Source of the DNA: Membranipora membranacea
Lineage: Eukaryota > Bryozoa > Gymnolaemata > Cheilostomatida > Membraniporidae
Length of the DNA: 64,000 nucleotides
Direction: 5' to 3'
NCBI GenBank assembly: GCA_914767715.1
Contig: OU612066.1
Location: 38,104,283-38,168,282, forward strand
Position numbers and translations under genes: made by a program. Of this stretch, positions 23,101-34,715 are shown piece after piece; the first letter of the stretch is position 1, and each line of letters starts with the position of its first letter. The notes under the pieces are model-generated. The model worked only from the letters and a program-made list of their open reading frames with translations. It searched no databases and was not told where the DNA came from.

Positions 23101-26100
23101 GGACTGCTCCTGGACCTCACAGAGAGATGTGCTTCAGTTCAGGATCAGAGATGATGTCATCAGGACCAAAAATCATCAGAAGGAAGGAGAAGCCATACAG
23201 TTTGACTTTAATCTCAATGATGATGAGCCCAACAAAATGGCCGCTGAACTGGTAAGTTAATTTATGTACATAAAAATGCGGTTATGTGATATGTAAGTTG
23301 GTATTGTTATTATAAAGGGGTTTTTAGCTCAAGGTCGAAAAAATGGCCGCTGTACTTGTAAGTTAATTTATGTGCATAAGATAGCGGTAAAAGATAAATG
23401 TGAGTAAGTATGCTCACTAGAACAGGATGTAAGCACAAGGCTGAGTTCAATGTGTGAGGTTAACGATAAACTATGGTTTGACTGATTACGTCATGACTCC
23501 AGAAATCCGCCTCAATTCTCATGTGATCTAAGGTTGAAATTGAAACCAATTTGTAAAATTATTGAATTCCTCAAGGCTTGTTTTAATTATGTTGTGAATT
23601 AATTCTATCTAGATTCTGACCTTTGGTATTCATTTTTTATAAAAAAAAACAGTGATGAAATGTAGAAGCAATCGGAGAATGTTGTTAAGAGACAATCAAT
23701 AAAAACCTTCCAGTCTCGGTGCATTTTTGCAACACTACGCTAGTAATAATAAAGGTACAAAAACTATGTTATTAATTGTGATTATTTTTGACTGTCTATC
23801 TGTTTGTAGGTAAACAATGGTTACTTGGACGAAGGGAACACTAAAGTGGCTGTCAAACTTATGAAAGAGAAGATAGCCTTCTTTGATACTCAGAAGAGAA
23901 CCAGAGTACAGTCCATGTGCCAAGATGTACCGAAGCAGTCGCGTAGACCTAGTAATGATGAATCTAAACCTTTAGATGGTGAAGGTGCGGGAGACATTTC
24001 CCGATCCAGGACTGATAGCACTAGTTCTCAGGCTGCTGCTGATTATCATGTATGTTTTCAGCAGGAGATGATCACAGAGTAAGGATATATCCTTACTCTG
24101 TGATATGATGAAAGATATGCAATTTAGAAAGTCAGGATGATGAAAATGTGAAATTCTGCAATGTTTGACGTTGTGAACCCTAATTCCAATTTGGCATGAG
24201 ATCCATTATCCATCTGTGTGGTCAGATGGAATGTTTGTAAATTATTGTGAAATGAATCAGCCTACAATATTCTGTGTTTGATACAGATATAAATGATTGC
24301 TGCGGTTACATATTGTAGGATGTTCACCTTTTTGCAATCATGATATTATGGTGCTAATGTTGATGTAGAGATGATATTATGGTGGTAATGTTGATATAGA
24401 GGATATTATGGTGGTAATGTTGATATAGATGATATTATGGTGGTAATGTTGATATAGAGTGTTTGAGTGACCATCCTTCCCATAACAGTCTTGTTTTCTT
24501 TGGACCTGACAGGTTTCATATAATGACCTTCCCTTTGTTACTCTAATAGGTACAAATTTAGAGAGAGATTCAGGTTTTACGGGGTTTCCTGGAAAGGAGA
24601 GCGAGTATTGTGTGTTGTTTAGCTCATTAGAGGGTAATTGTAAGGGTGTTTGTTGTTGACGGTTTGAATGCCTATTTGATTACCGTCATGTTTTCCGCCA
24701 TATTTTGTAGTCATCAGATGGTAAAAGAAGGCGGAACTCCACCACAAAAACTCCTACAAAAGAGTTGTAAGTCTTTAAATTCATCAACAAATACCACAAT
24801 TCCACAAACGGCCGCCTGAAGGTTAGCTAAAATGAGTCTGGATTGTCATACTCAAAGATTTGACACTGAGAGCTTGAGGGTAGAATGACAACGTCAACTG
24901 GCTCACCAATACTAGTTATAGGATTCCCCGTTATTAACAATCCTGTAACGTATTTGCAAGTCAAGTCAACATACAAGTATTATTACTACAAAACTAGAAT
25001 GATTGCTGGGCGTGTAGGGAGGAGGTAGTAGTAAACCGACTTTTGATATTCACTTACTAACAAATCTTAGGCTGTTGTTGTTCTCCCCTATCTAGGTACG
25101 GTACTGCAGGGTCGCATGTACTTTGTTATTTCCAGAGAAGCACAGAAGCAGCGAAAGCGTAAAGCTCTTCAGATTCTTATTGAGGATATAAGTAAGGAGG
25201 ATAACTCCACATCAGTGACATGTCAGCTTCAGGCTAGTAAGGCTACTGTGACCTTCACCTTTAACTCTGATGTAGATACACCAGAGGATATCAGCGAAAA
25301 CCTGGTAAGTCTGACCAATTGTGTTTCTCATTCATGACTGTTTTTATCTCGTCCGATATATTTTACATGAATGCATTTAATGTCTAGTTCAATTCTGGAC
25401 ACGATAGCGGCCCAAATTTCTTCATGAAGTGTTTATCTTGAATTCCTCTTTGTTTGATGGAAACGAGATAAGATTTGTCTACCCAGTCAGCCCTTGTATT
25501 ATCTACAATGAATAGCTGATCACTCATTGTGTTTTTGATATTTCAGGTAGCCTATGTTGACCATCCTCAGCAGTTATCTGTGGCTAAAGAACAGATACAG
25601 TTTATATTTGACCTTGTGAAGAAACACAAAGATCAGCCTGAACTGGCTAAAAAGATCTGTGAACAAAAACACCACATTCCAGGTGACTATTTTGTCTACA
25701 ATTAATGTCAGATGTCAGTAACTCTGACAGTAAGTTACCCCACCAAATCAACTAATAGGCCTCAGCTCATCTTATCAATCATCTCACAACAGTGAAAATT
25801 CCTTGTCAGGTGTTAGAATGGAGTGTTTCCTACTTCTCTCTAACTTGTTTCCATCTATTAGCTTTTCGCCCTTTTGAAATGTGCTATTAACTAATATATA
25901 TTCAATATTTAATTCTTTCTGGTTTTAGCCTCGAATCATCATACCAGCTCATCGAGTACAGGGGGTGGTGACTCTAACCGCCCAACACCAGTACACAGTC
26001 GCTCCAGTTCTAAAGACCTTGTTTCATTCGTAGACCAGCCAGTATTTTCGGATTATAAACAACCACTGGTGAGGTCAAATAGCCATGATGATCGGCCGCC

Positions 26101-29100
26101 TCCGAGTAAGGAGACGGCTAAATCAGGGCTGGACTCGGCCAAACTCCCAGTTAGTCCGGCTAAAGGTGAGCTTCACGCTTCTTAAGCATCAATGGTGTGA
26201 CACAAAACATGACAAGCAAGTATATATCTAACAATATATGGAAAATCTACTGATACAGTTGTGAGGTTCAGACAATCAATTGTCATCTCAGCTTGTCTTT
26301 TACGCGGTATCTTAATGTCCATGGCTATGTACTATTGATAAGAGACCCACCACTAACTACTTTCTTCTATTCTAACAGATCTGGCTGTGGCTGATTTTGC
26401 GATGCCTCGAGATAGATCAGGTACCTGGCACACCTCACAGCTACCTAACAGAAGTCTGTCTGTTAATGAGGAGAAGCTGAGGCGAGAATCTATGCCTGGT
26501 AGGGGCGAGAAACCTTTCGCTTCTCGACCCTCACAACTCTCTGTGGTAGGTATCAGTTACACTGAGACACGCTAGTGATAACATTCTTATGTTTAGATAA
26601 ATATATTCTTAGAAGTAATTTGTGTGATTGGATTGTAGAATGAGAATATCTCCAACTTGTTGGTTTTTAACCTTTGATAAAGCTGGAGTAGTACTGTTAA
26701 TTTAGACATGGGACAACTCCAAGATGTAGTCCATAATAGTAAAGTTTTATTGTTTAAGTTTAGTTTGAAAGCATTTGAAAACTTGCAGTCTGTGCAGTAA
26801 TAGTTTTGCCTGTGTTTGTAGATTCCAAGTGGAATGAGCGCCCCTAACACACCGATGACTCTAAAGAAGTCTCTCGGTGATGCTACAGGAGATACTAACT
26901 CTGATCATGTGGGTATATCGTTGTGTTGCAGTCTCTTTGTTTGATACATTGTCCTCTTAGCAGCACGTGTAACTCTTTGAGATGCTTGCTATTGTTAGCA
27001 AAAGCTTTTGATTGTCTTGCTCGGCATTAAGCATAACCTGATATTTTTGGATTGTTTAGCCCTATGTAACTATTTCGGTGATATTTGGTGTGGTCATTTT
27101 ACTGAATGATTCGATGTTTTGTCTACAGAAGAAAGCCTCAGATATAGCAGAGCTGAGTAAGAGTATAGAGAGGATAATGTATAGTGATAAAACATCTAAT
27201 CTCAACACAACTCAATCCTCTCACACCACACCTACACATCCAACCAGCTATGTCAGGTAAGAACTGCAGAGCCGACCTCGGGTGTAAAATAGACAGAGCC
27301 ATAAGTTCCTGAGACGAGAGTGTCCAAAATATCTTATCTGGTTGCTAATATCCTGTATAAGAAGGTGGAATGGGCGTCACCGTCAAATTGTTCTCTCCGA
27401 GTTTGATGAAAACAATCTTTGTTTTAAAATTTGCTATGATCCAGATATATTTCAATGTTACTGAGTGTGTTGCATTCTGCCTCTCGCTTTCAAATTAAAT
27501 AATCTATCTCCGCTCAACAGAATAGTATTTTTATATTGATCTGCGCTGTTCAACTTGTCTATCTGTTAGTAACACCTGTCTATCCAAACTCAAAGTTATG
27601 CTGTCAAAGTCACACAAAATCAGTTTTATGACCCAGGGTACTAAGAGAGTACTTGAAGGCTGTATTGTGAAAGAAAAAGTTTTGGGGGCGATCGACAAAG
27701 ATTATTAAAGAAAATTGTCTGCTACAAAATGTTGTGATACCTTCCCATCCTCTCCCAACCTGTTCAAGTAGGGAGGACAGTGAATAGTGCCCCTTAATTA
27801 ACCCGCATCCAATGACTCGCTGTCATCTTTAAGAAATATTGAGTGTGAAATCTTGTCTGTTCAGTCGCAGTCTGACCTCATCTCCGAGGTTAAGGAAAAA
27901 GTTTGTGTAAGTAACGGGTCGGATGTCTGGTTGATTTCACACCCCCTATTATTGATGTGTATGTGGCTTGTGTGATTTTATGTGTTCCTCAATGTTTGAT
28001 TTGGTTACAGTATTTCTTGATAGTGTTGATTTTGCCTGTGTCAGTGTTTTTAATCTATAGATGTGTTAGTTATCTTCCCCTGGTCACTGTAGCCAGAACT
28101 TTCCGAGTTGCCTCAATAACACAAATTCAACGCATGTGAGATAACTTAACTCAGCACCCACACACCTTGTCAGACAGATTGTTCCTGTTATTCTCACTAA
28201 CTATTGTTCGTCGTGATGTTTTGTGATATTGGTGTTGTTTTATTTGTAGAACACGACTTTTATCTACAGCCTCCCGAACAGACGGAGGGGATCTCATCAG
28301 CCCTAATGATTCACTCGGCACTAATAGTACCACACTATCCAGTAAGTTTCTTACGTATCGACGTGCCAGATGCTGGCTGCTTCTAGAAATGAGGGCTAGG
28401 GAAGACTCAATGTCCAATTGTATATGAGCATAATTAATTATGACCTCATCACACAAGACAGGTCATAGGGATGAGAGACAGCTAAATACTTATGCTAGTC
28501 AAGAAAACACTTAACATAAATAAGTCGAGTGTAATGGTGTTTGTTGCTCGTTGTTTCAGATTTAGCTCACTACGGTATGTGTGTAAGCTCGAATGATTAT
28601 CTGTTGTGGGCTTTGCAATAAATTATTTTGAATGGCTCCTGGACTATTCGTGTTAATGACTTGTTGTGGAGCTTTAACCATTTCTTTCCTGCACATTCCC
28701 AGTTGATCCTGACTTTTAGCTTGGATTCCTGAATGCAAATCGCTTCTTGCTTCCGATATGATTATTTGTGTGCTTGATGACCAAAGATTAAACATGAACT
28801 CACTCTACACCTAGATTGTTGTGCTTCAATCAAAAAGTCTACCTTGTGGTGTTTGTTGATACATTGCGATAATTTGCGTTTATCTTTATTTAAAGATTAC
28901 AACAGCTTGACCTGCGACAGCGGGTTCTGCGCTATCCTCCCTAAAACTGTCAGGACAAATAGTATCTATGAGCCGTTAGCTGAGACCACTAAGAAAGTCG
29001 GCAGGTTCCAAATCGGCATTGTGAAAGAGCAGGTTTCTCCAGCTAGATCCCCTTCTCCTGGTAATTATCATGTTATGTTTGACCTCCTCCTTTGGATGCC

Positions 29101-30667
29101 TCCTGAGTTAGTCCCTAAAAAATCTGATCCATGAATGGAAACATGTACTAACGACTGATTATGTTGAAGACAGTGTCTGTTTCACACAACAAGTGCCTTT
29201 GCCGCTATGTTGCTCCCATTTTTACTTCCATTCAATGATCCACATGTTTGCTTATGTTGACCAGCTGTCAGTGATATTATTGGATGATTGTAGATGCTCT
29301 CATTCTTCCTGCTATTACTACAACTCCGGTCACAGTTCCTGTTTCTATAGCCTCAGATACTTCATTTGATGAGGTGACATCAGTACTAGCCCGCATATCT
29401 GAGCGAAACCAGCAGAATAGTCCTCCTACTGTATCATGTCCCCAGTGTGTTCTAGACTCAGAACTAGATGATGATGCTAGTCTTCAATTAATCAAAGCCA
29501 GGTAAGGGGTGGGGATGTAAATTTTCTTCTTATTATTTGAATCCTGTGCTATATATACTTTATTGGACTATAAATACATAGAAAATCATGTCAACGATGC
29601 GAGAAGTATTATTCCCTCATATCTGTGAGTAGTTCTCAAGTGTGCATGATAGCCTATATCCGGATAGCAAGTGGGTACTTTTGCATTTTTTCTAAGGCCA
29701 AGCTGAATTATGCACAAATACAGGCAATATTTTGTATGGTATGCCTTTGTCAAGCATATAAGGGGTAGTATAAAATAGACTAGACTGAAGGTGATTGAAT
29801 CAAAGGTGCAAACTATATTATATTATATCTTACTACAGACAAGCTGCAGAAAGAAGAGAATTAGAGGATCGACAGCAGACAGAAATCGAGGTTTATAAGA
29901 CGGGTAAAAAAGCTCTACAGACATACTCTGAGAATTGTGAAAAGTGTGCTCAACAGCAAGTCAGGTCGGGCAACTCCAAGGTGCTATGTGAGGTGCACAG
30001 TATAGCTAAACTCTTACAAGAGTTAGCCATGAGTGCAGGCAGCAACAGCGGTAACAGTCTACTAACCGACAGCCGGTCTGTCACTAAAGAAAGAATTATA
30101 AATAACAAAGTGAGTAGTGATGATGAGCTGGACGGAGGTATCAGCCTGGAGAACGATAGTCAGCTAGGTCTGGTCAGCAGCTATCTGAGAAGTGGTAAAC
30201 ACTTTGATAAAGAAGTCAGTAAAGTTAGACGACTGAGACACAACTCTGTAGAGATGGTGCTGCAGCGTATGTGGAGCTCTGACGCTGAATCTCCACCTTA
30301 TAATGACTCCAGTAGTGATGTCACTCGATCAGCCATCGCTGAGGAGAGTGATGATGTCATCACAGATATGAATAGCGGATCCGCGTTGTGCGAGTTTCAG
30401 TATCCCCAGATAGACCTGAGTAGGGTTCTGGAGAGAGAATCGAGCTCCGATAGAATAAGACTTATACAGGACGAGGTCTCACAGTCACGTAGGGCTGTCA
30501 TCGCCGGGTTACAACATCAGTGTGAATTAAACAATGAGACCCTCTCAGGGGCTAGTAAACTCGCTAAGGCTGATCACGCACATTCGAGACAACAAATGGT
30601 TAAGCAAGCTCTACAAGAAAGCCAAGCTCAACTACTCAAATCTTTACAGAATGCACTGCACTCGTAG
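16000..30667 (+). CDS. WNK: WNK (with-no-lysine) serine/threonine kinase, 20 exons
   Basis: Coding exons: 16000-17133, 18854-19017, 19906-20126, 20673-20830, 22207-22295, 23044-23251, 23810-24049, 24711-24766, 25136-25304, 25547-25682, 25929-26165, 26379-26545, 26822-26908, 27129-27256, 27865-27906, 28250-28341, 28560-28574, 28896-29060, 29294-29501, 29839-30667. All phases agree and the total is 4545 nt (1514 residues). WNKs are chloride- and volume-sensing kinases that phosphorylate SPAK/OSR1-type kinases and so control cation-chloride cotransport. Family marks: GRGSFKTV with Lys358 in the glycine loop, Cys375 where other kinases have the catalytic lysine, HRDLKCDN (469-476), DLG (490-492), [13 protein letters not shown], two CCT-like domains, RFQI at 1151-1154 and a C-terminal coiled coil. 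The start is the first ATG of a long open exon. Least certain are the exon 15, 17 and 18 borders. Confidence 0.95.
18361..18388. repeat. Mini-palindrome (ATCACAGAGTA family)
   Basis: GATCACAGAGTA and its exact complement flank a 4-bp centre in WNK intron 1. It shares the ATCACAGAGTAAG sequence with 24071 and 44112. Confidence 0.75.
18854..22295 (+). CDS. WNK: WNK exons 2-5: kinase catalytic core
   Basis: Four exons carry [22 protein letters not shown], the catalytic loop [13 protein letters not shown] (the leucines around this motif form the chloride site in WNK1), the activation loop [12 protein letters not shown], the APE region and [20 protein letters not shown]. The loop residue matching the main activating serine of WNK1 (Ser382) is Thr504 here; the preceding serine (Ser500) is kept. 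Exon 4 follows a 20-bp tandem repeat directly upstream of its acceptor. Confidence 0.9.
19073..19108. repeat. Hairpin in WNK intron 2
   Basis: GCAGATTTTTCCA and its exact complement are separated by 10 nt, 55 bp after the exon 2 donor. The flanks pair more loosely. It could form a stem in the pre-mRNA or be a small MITE remnant. Confidence 0.6.
20590..20651. repeat. 20-bp tandem repeat, 3 copies
   Basis: The unit GAGTGACTTGTTCACACTAA is repeated three times almost exactly, ending 21 bp before the acceptor of WNK exon 4, in the place where a branch point and pyrimidine tract normally sit. Confidence 0.85.
23044..25682 (+). CDS. WNK: WNK exons 6-10: end of kinase and two CCT-like domains
   Basis: Exon 6 closes the kinase domain ([13 protein letters not shown]) and starts the first CCT-like (OSR1_C type) region; [20 protein letters not shown] and the exon 7 stretch [18 protein letters not shown] match its core. 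Exons 9-10 give a second such region ([20 protein letters not shown]). These domains bind RFxV peptides in other WNKs. The 56-nt exon 8 carries a basic KRRR patch. The exon 9 acceptor is taken at 25135, because only that site keeps the frame. Confidence 0.85.
23338..23365 (+). repeat. Duplicated copy of WNK exon 6 end with decoy 5' splice site
   Basis: The last bases of exon 6 and its donor (AAAATGGCCGCTGAACTG then GTAAGTTAATTTATG) recur about 106 bp downstream with few changes, including an intact GTAAGT at 23358. Use of the second site would add the intron start, which has an immediate in-frame TAA. It is therefore probably a local duplication rather than a true alternative. Confidence 0.6.
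24071..24104. repeat. 34-bp perfect mini-palindrome
   Basis: The arm ATCACAGAGTAAGGATA (24071-24087) is followed directly by its exact complement, with no loop. It lies in a WNK intron, 22 bp after the exon 7 donor. It shares the arm start with 18361 and 44112. Confidence 0.85.
24341..24458. repeat. Tandem repeat of about 28-30 bp, 4 copies
   Basis: GATATTATGGTGGTAATGTT followed by GATATAGA is repeated four times with small changes in the intron after WNK exon 7. Confidence 0.8.
25929..29060 (+). CDS. WNK: WNK exons 11-18: linker with RFQI motif
   Basis: This part is Ser/Pro/Thr-rich and probably disordered, spread over eight small exons. Exon 17 is a 15-nt microexon (28560-28574). Exon 18 holds [14 protein letters not shown]; RFx[V/I] is the docking motif that recruits SPAK/OSR1 or another WNK. 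Exon 18 is joined at 28895 (TATTTAAAG/AT), the only acceptor I found that keeps the frame. Confidence 0.75.
29294..30667 (+). CDS. WNK: WNK exons 19-20: C-terminal coiled coil and tail
   Basis: Exon 19 is Ser/Thr-rich and contains one CPQC. Exon 20 opens with a charged helix ([20 protein letters not shown]) resembling the C-terminal coiled coil through which WNKs multimerise, and a second helical stretch follows near the end ([17 protein letters not shown]). The stop is TAG at 30665-30667. Confidence 0.85.
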
Positions 30668-32141
30668 CATTCATCCGGAGAGCTATCTGGATTAATCGCT
30701 CACAGTATTATTATCGTTACAAATGCCTACTATGCAAAATATCTTGCCATATTTTGGCAGCATCAGCACACAAAGCTAAAACAGCTATGCAATCTATAAG
30801 GATGCTATTTTCTGCTCGACATTCAAAATATATGTAATGGTTATTTATGACTTCCTTTTACTGACCTGGTATCAAAATTTCATGTACATTACATTTTAGA
30901 TACACACGCTTGTATTATGATATAGAAACTTGTGTGTACTCATTTTTTCTTAATCCTTATCCACCTTATTATATATTTTATACTTTGTACCATAATATCA
31001 TTATTATCTTGTGCGTTTGACATGCAATTCTTCCCTTTTTTGATTGTGAGCGTTTTAAGCTCCCATTGTTTGTATTGAGTTCCAAAGAGTAGCTGGATAT
31101 TTTTTCAGTTGCAGTTGCCATGAATTATTAGTTGTTTTGTGTTCTAGTCACATCATCTTGGCTACCAAACAGTAAGGTGGCTATGATGCAGCTTGCAGTT
31201 ATCCACTGTATTATGAGATTACTCTTTTCTACCATTAGCTTTAACCACTCACCAAGGCACAAGCACTGGACATGTTTAGTAGAAAAATCTGACTAACGTT
31301 ACCTTTTTTTTTCTGATAAGAAAATCAAATCTTTCCATGCCATAAGCTTTTTGTTATTTAGATTGTGAGGACAATTCATATTACATATTTTGAGAGGAGA
31401 TTTTACATGTTAGTGCACTGATATACTGTGATACGTAGGTTGCTTGTGTTAAGTAATTGCGTAATTCAAGAATTTTCTATGGAATAGTTCTTGTATTTAT
31501 TGGCAAGAAAATGATTTTTGATTTAATTTAATCTGGTATGTTTTTTATGTAAAAAAGTAACATACTAACAAGTGGTGGGAAAAGGAAAAAAAGAATAAAA
31601 TGCTTGCCTCTGCGAACAAATGACTTCTGTATGTTTAATTATATCAGATATGATCTAATATTATATACTTATCCAATGAATGACCTGATTCAAGAAAAAA
31701 ACATTATGAGATATTCATTTGGGATTGTCCTTACTGGGAATATATTAAACCACAGGGTAAGTGACCATCCAAGAAAGTTTGCTGGAGGAATGCAAATGAA
31801 ACATGATATTAATGTGAAATAATCAAAATTAAATGTGTTATTAGAGTGTGATAAAGATAACAGTCATACAACAAATTCATTTTCTATCTAGAAGAGCAGC
31901 ACCCATATATGGTATTGTTAAAATTGTAGTGCACTTATAAATTATTATGATTTCAAACTAGATATGATTCTACTATGCTTCATACAATGCCACCACAGTG
32001 TATAATATAAGTAAGGCTAACTGAATATATGTTTGTAGCAGAATCATTGACAGATTTTGACAATAGTCGTGAACGGCAGAATGTACAAAAATAGTATAAC
32101 GATGCTGAATAATAATATAAAGGTATGGCCTGACTACCAGA
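30668..32141. other. WNK 3' UTR and convergent intergenic region
   Basis: An AATAAA at 31594-31599 is a candidate WNK poly(A) signal, which would give a 3' UTR of about 0.9 kb; no nearer canonical signal is obvious. Nothing else coding is seen. The gene on the other strand ends somewhere to the right. Confidence 0.5.
31594..31599 (+). terminator. Candidate WNK poly(A) signal
   Basis: AATAAA in GAATAAAATG, about 0.93 kb after the WNK stop codon. Confidence 0.35.
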
Positions 32142-33107
32142 CTACCATACAGTGCAGGCTGATGAAGCTATGTTCCATCCTACATCAACATACGTCCAGT
32201 CTCCTGCAGTTTTGGTCAGCGCTTCAATTGTAAAGGTGTTGGGGTCAACTGTAGAGTAAAATTAAAGGGATTATCATACTGCTACATGTTTAGTCCACAT
32301 GTCTTCTAATTGACAGGTTGTCTGATTTGCTTACCCGTTTACTACTTATGACAGTTTTGTATATATCCATCATAGGACCGCACTGGACTTTTACCACTAA
32401 AGGCAATCATCCTGGACTAATTTTACTTACTTTGATACTCATTAATGTACCGAAGAGAAATCCGCATTGATGTCGTCACAACCATGCTGAATTGTGAACA
32501 CAAATTTATACCTATTCCGATTATATTCACATAATCTACCACACACAGCAGTAATTTATTTGATTAAATTGGTTTTCCAGAGTGAGAAATGACCAGCAAC
32601 CAAAAGATTGATTTGACTTCAGCAGAGTCAAACCTAGAGCAGCACCCACTCAACAGTCGCCAGGAGTGGGAAGCACTCTGCTTACACTGAGAGATAATCG
32701 GGGAAGTCTGGGTCATTTGGAGGATTCAGCTTTGCTTTACATTATTAGTGAGTAGAGGCTTTTATCATTTTTGACAATCGACTTATTTCTTCCCCAGAAT
32801 AGTGGTTTGGGATTTAATGAAGTTAAATACTACCCAGTTAAACATCGGTTCAATGTATAGTAACGCCTAACGACTCATAATATTGGAGATTAATCTAGAA
32901 CAATATTGATATTGAATCACTCTTAATTTGTGTCAGCAAATATTCATGATCAGAGCTAGTAGTTCAGAGTCGATACAGGAGCAATGGTGATCGCAGCAAA
33001 TCAAGAACTTAGCCTTAGTTCTCATATTTTCCCAAATATTGCAATTTTTCGAGGGCTCACCTTCTGGAATGTCAATTGAGTTGAGATCCACATTTATCAC
33101 AAACATG
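32142..33107 (-). CDS. Possible terminal exons of the modular protein gene
   Basis: Two blocks with good borders and matching phase: 33107-33061 (TTCTCCTTAG before, AAG/GTGAGC after; frame FVINVDLNSIDIPE) and 32248-32142 (CTCTACAG before; frame VDPNTFTIEALTKTAGDW, then a TAG stop). Joined, they read in one frame. The first needs an incoming phase of 2 while the last sure exon upstream (33474) ends in phase 0. An exon is therefore missing between them, or they belong to another transcript. I recognise no domain. Confidence 0.3.
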
Positions 33108-33473
33108 CTAAGGAGAAATTATCGGGAATATGAGGAGTATTATAAGGAGGGTTGGCGTGGAGGATATTTGTATAGCATACAATGCCAGGCATATGTTTGT
33201 ATTAAGTACTCTTTGTGGTAGATGGTAAGCTTGCTACCGGCACCATACTAAGGAAGTGATGGACATTGTGGTGAATAGAAAGCGGAAATATATTACGAGT
33301 AAATATAGATGTAAAGATCAAACAACACAATCTGATCACTTAGTTTGACTTTAAAGCACCATTTAAGACTAAGCTATGAAAGTTAGACTGATTACAAGGA
33401 GAAAATCACAACACCATATTAGTTCAGAGATTTACAAAAATCACATTGATAGAAATCACGAGATTTATCTTAC

Positions 33474-34715
33474 CGAACTCGCCACCTTGGATGGCTTGTG
33501 TTCCACGCGATCACTTTTTTGAGTTTCTAATTGTTTGAATCTGACACAACAAAGGATAAACACTGAACAATGAGGCGGTGATACTAGGACAGGTCGGGGA
33601 CAAGATTGCGTATGGAACAACAGGGACTGCTGCAACTAATGTTTGCTGACTTTAAAAAACAAACAATACACAATTCATACTGGACATGCAAGTGGGTACG
33701 AAGCCAATGCCTGAACTTGGTTTTCAGGCTTTATCAGGTTACCAATAGGCTTGACATAGGCTATACATAAGAGAAATGGCTTGCATTACTTCTTAAACAC
33801 GCTTTCATTACTTGTAACTTGAGGCAGACAACTTACTTGTTCATGAGACTTTTGGCAGCACCAGCAGATGGTATGAAGTCATTCTCGTTTGAGTCTGTGG
33901 ACCTGATTACATTATGATTTATTTCAGGGCTGTTCTCGTACTCCCCACCTTCAGATTCAACATGACTGGTGGACGAGGCTTCACTTGCGGCATCATTTAC
34001 ATCTGACACTGCTGACCTAGGTCGTAATGGAGTTGGTGTTGGCTGCAGATGACATCACAAGAATGCAAAATTATTCTTATGTGTTTTGTCTCCTCATTTT
34101 CAAATAAAGGACAGCTGTAGTTAGAACAACCATCAACTATTTTATGGATTATAGATTAACCAGTAAATGGGTTTAGTTGTGTTTACAAATAACTCGAAAA
34201 TTGTGAGAATTATTTTCTGCCCATTTTGGTAATACATTTCTCACCTTTGAGGCTATTTTTGATGGCGTATGATGAACTTGTGACTTGTTCTCACTCTCCA
34301 TATTTTTAAATCGAGACATGATATTTTTGGCTTGGCCTTGCTCAGGAAGTTCTTCCATATCATTCCTCATGTCTTCTCGCATCACATCATCCCTTACCTA
34401 TCAGAAGATAATAAAAGTTGACTGTCTGTGGCAAAAGTCTAAATATCACATAAAAGACAATCAGAAAAGGTGAAACTTCTAAGTGCATACGATTCATTGT
34501 TTAGAGGATTTAATTCATAAATGGAGTTCTGAGAACTCCTTCGAGCTAGCTGGTGGACATACCACAGGAGTACTCTCAAATTCTCCATCAAGTGGTCTGT
34601 CTGTTTGTACTGGTTCCGAATCTGCGGTAACAGGTGGTGGAGCATTCTCCGGAGCCACTCCTTTAGCACTGTATGAGCTCCTGCCAGCCATTATGTGTAG
34701 TTTACTAGGTGTAGC
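33474..34715 (-). CDS. Modular protein: modules 9-10
   Basis: Module 9 is exons 34715-34563 and 34397-34245, with the intron inside EFESTPV/VRDDV and the helix QAKNIMSRFKNME. Module 10 is 34042-33837 and 33540-33474, with EYENSP, AAKSLMNKFKQLE and HKPSK; its intron falls inside the helix in phase 2. The intron position thus differs between modules, so introns were gained, lost or moved after duplication. Confidence 0.75.

Noticed and set aside
24044-24082. Extension of WNK exon 7 into the palindrome
   Set aside because: A GTATGT donor follows TATCAT at 24049 and the phase of the next exon fits only with splicing there; the remaining codons are intron.
32655-32735. Minus-strand frame ending NPPNDPDFPDYLSV as a possible C-terminus
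   Set aside because: The only acceptor giving this frame (GTAAAGCAAAG) has no pyrimidine tract, and stops lie directly upstream.
33016-33107. LIM-like HVCDKCGSQL reading of the candidate exon at 33107
   Set aside because: In that frame a stop follows at once and no other zinc ligands are seen; the phase-2 frame stays open through the exon and fits its donor.
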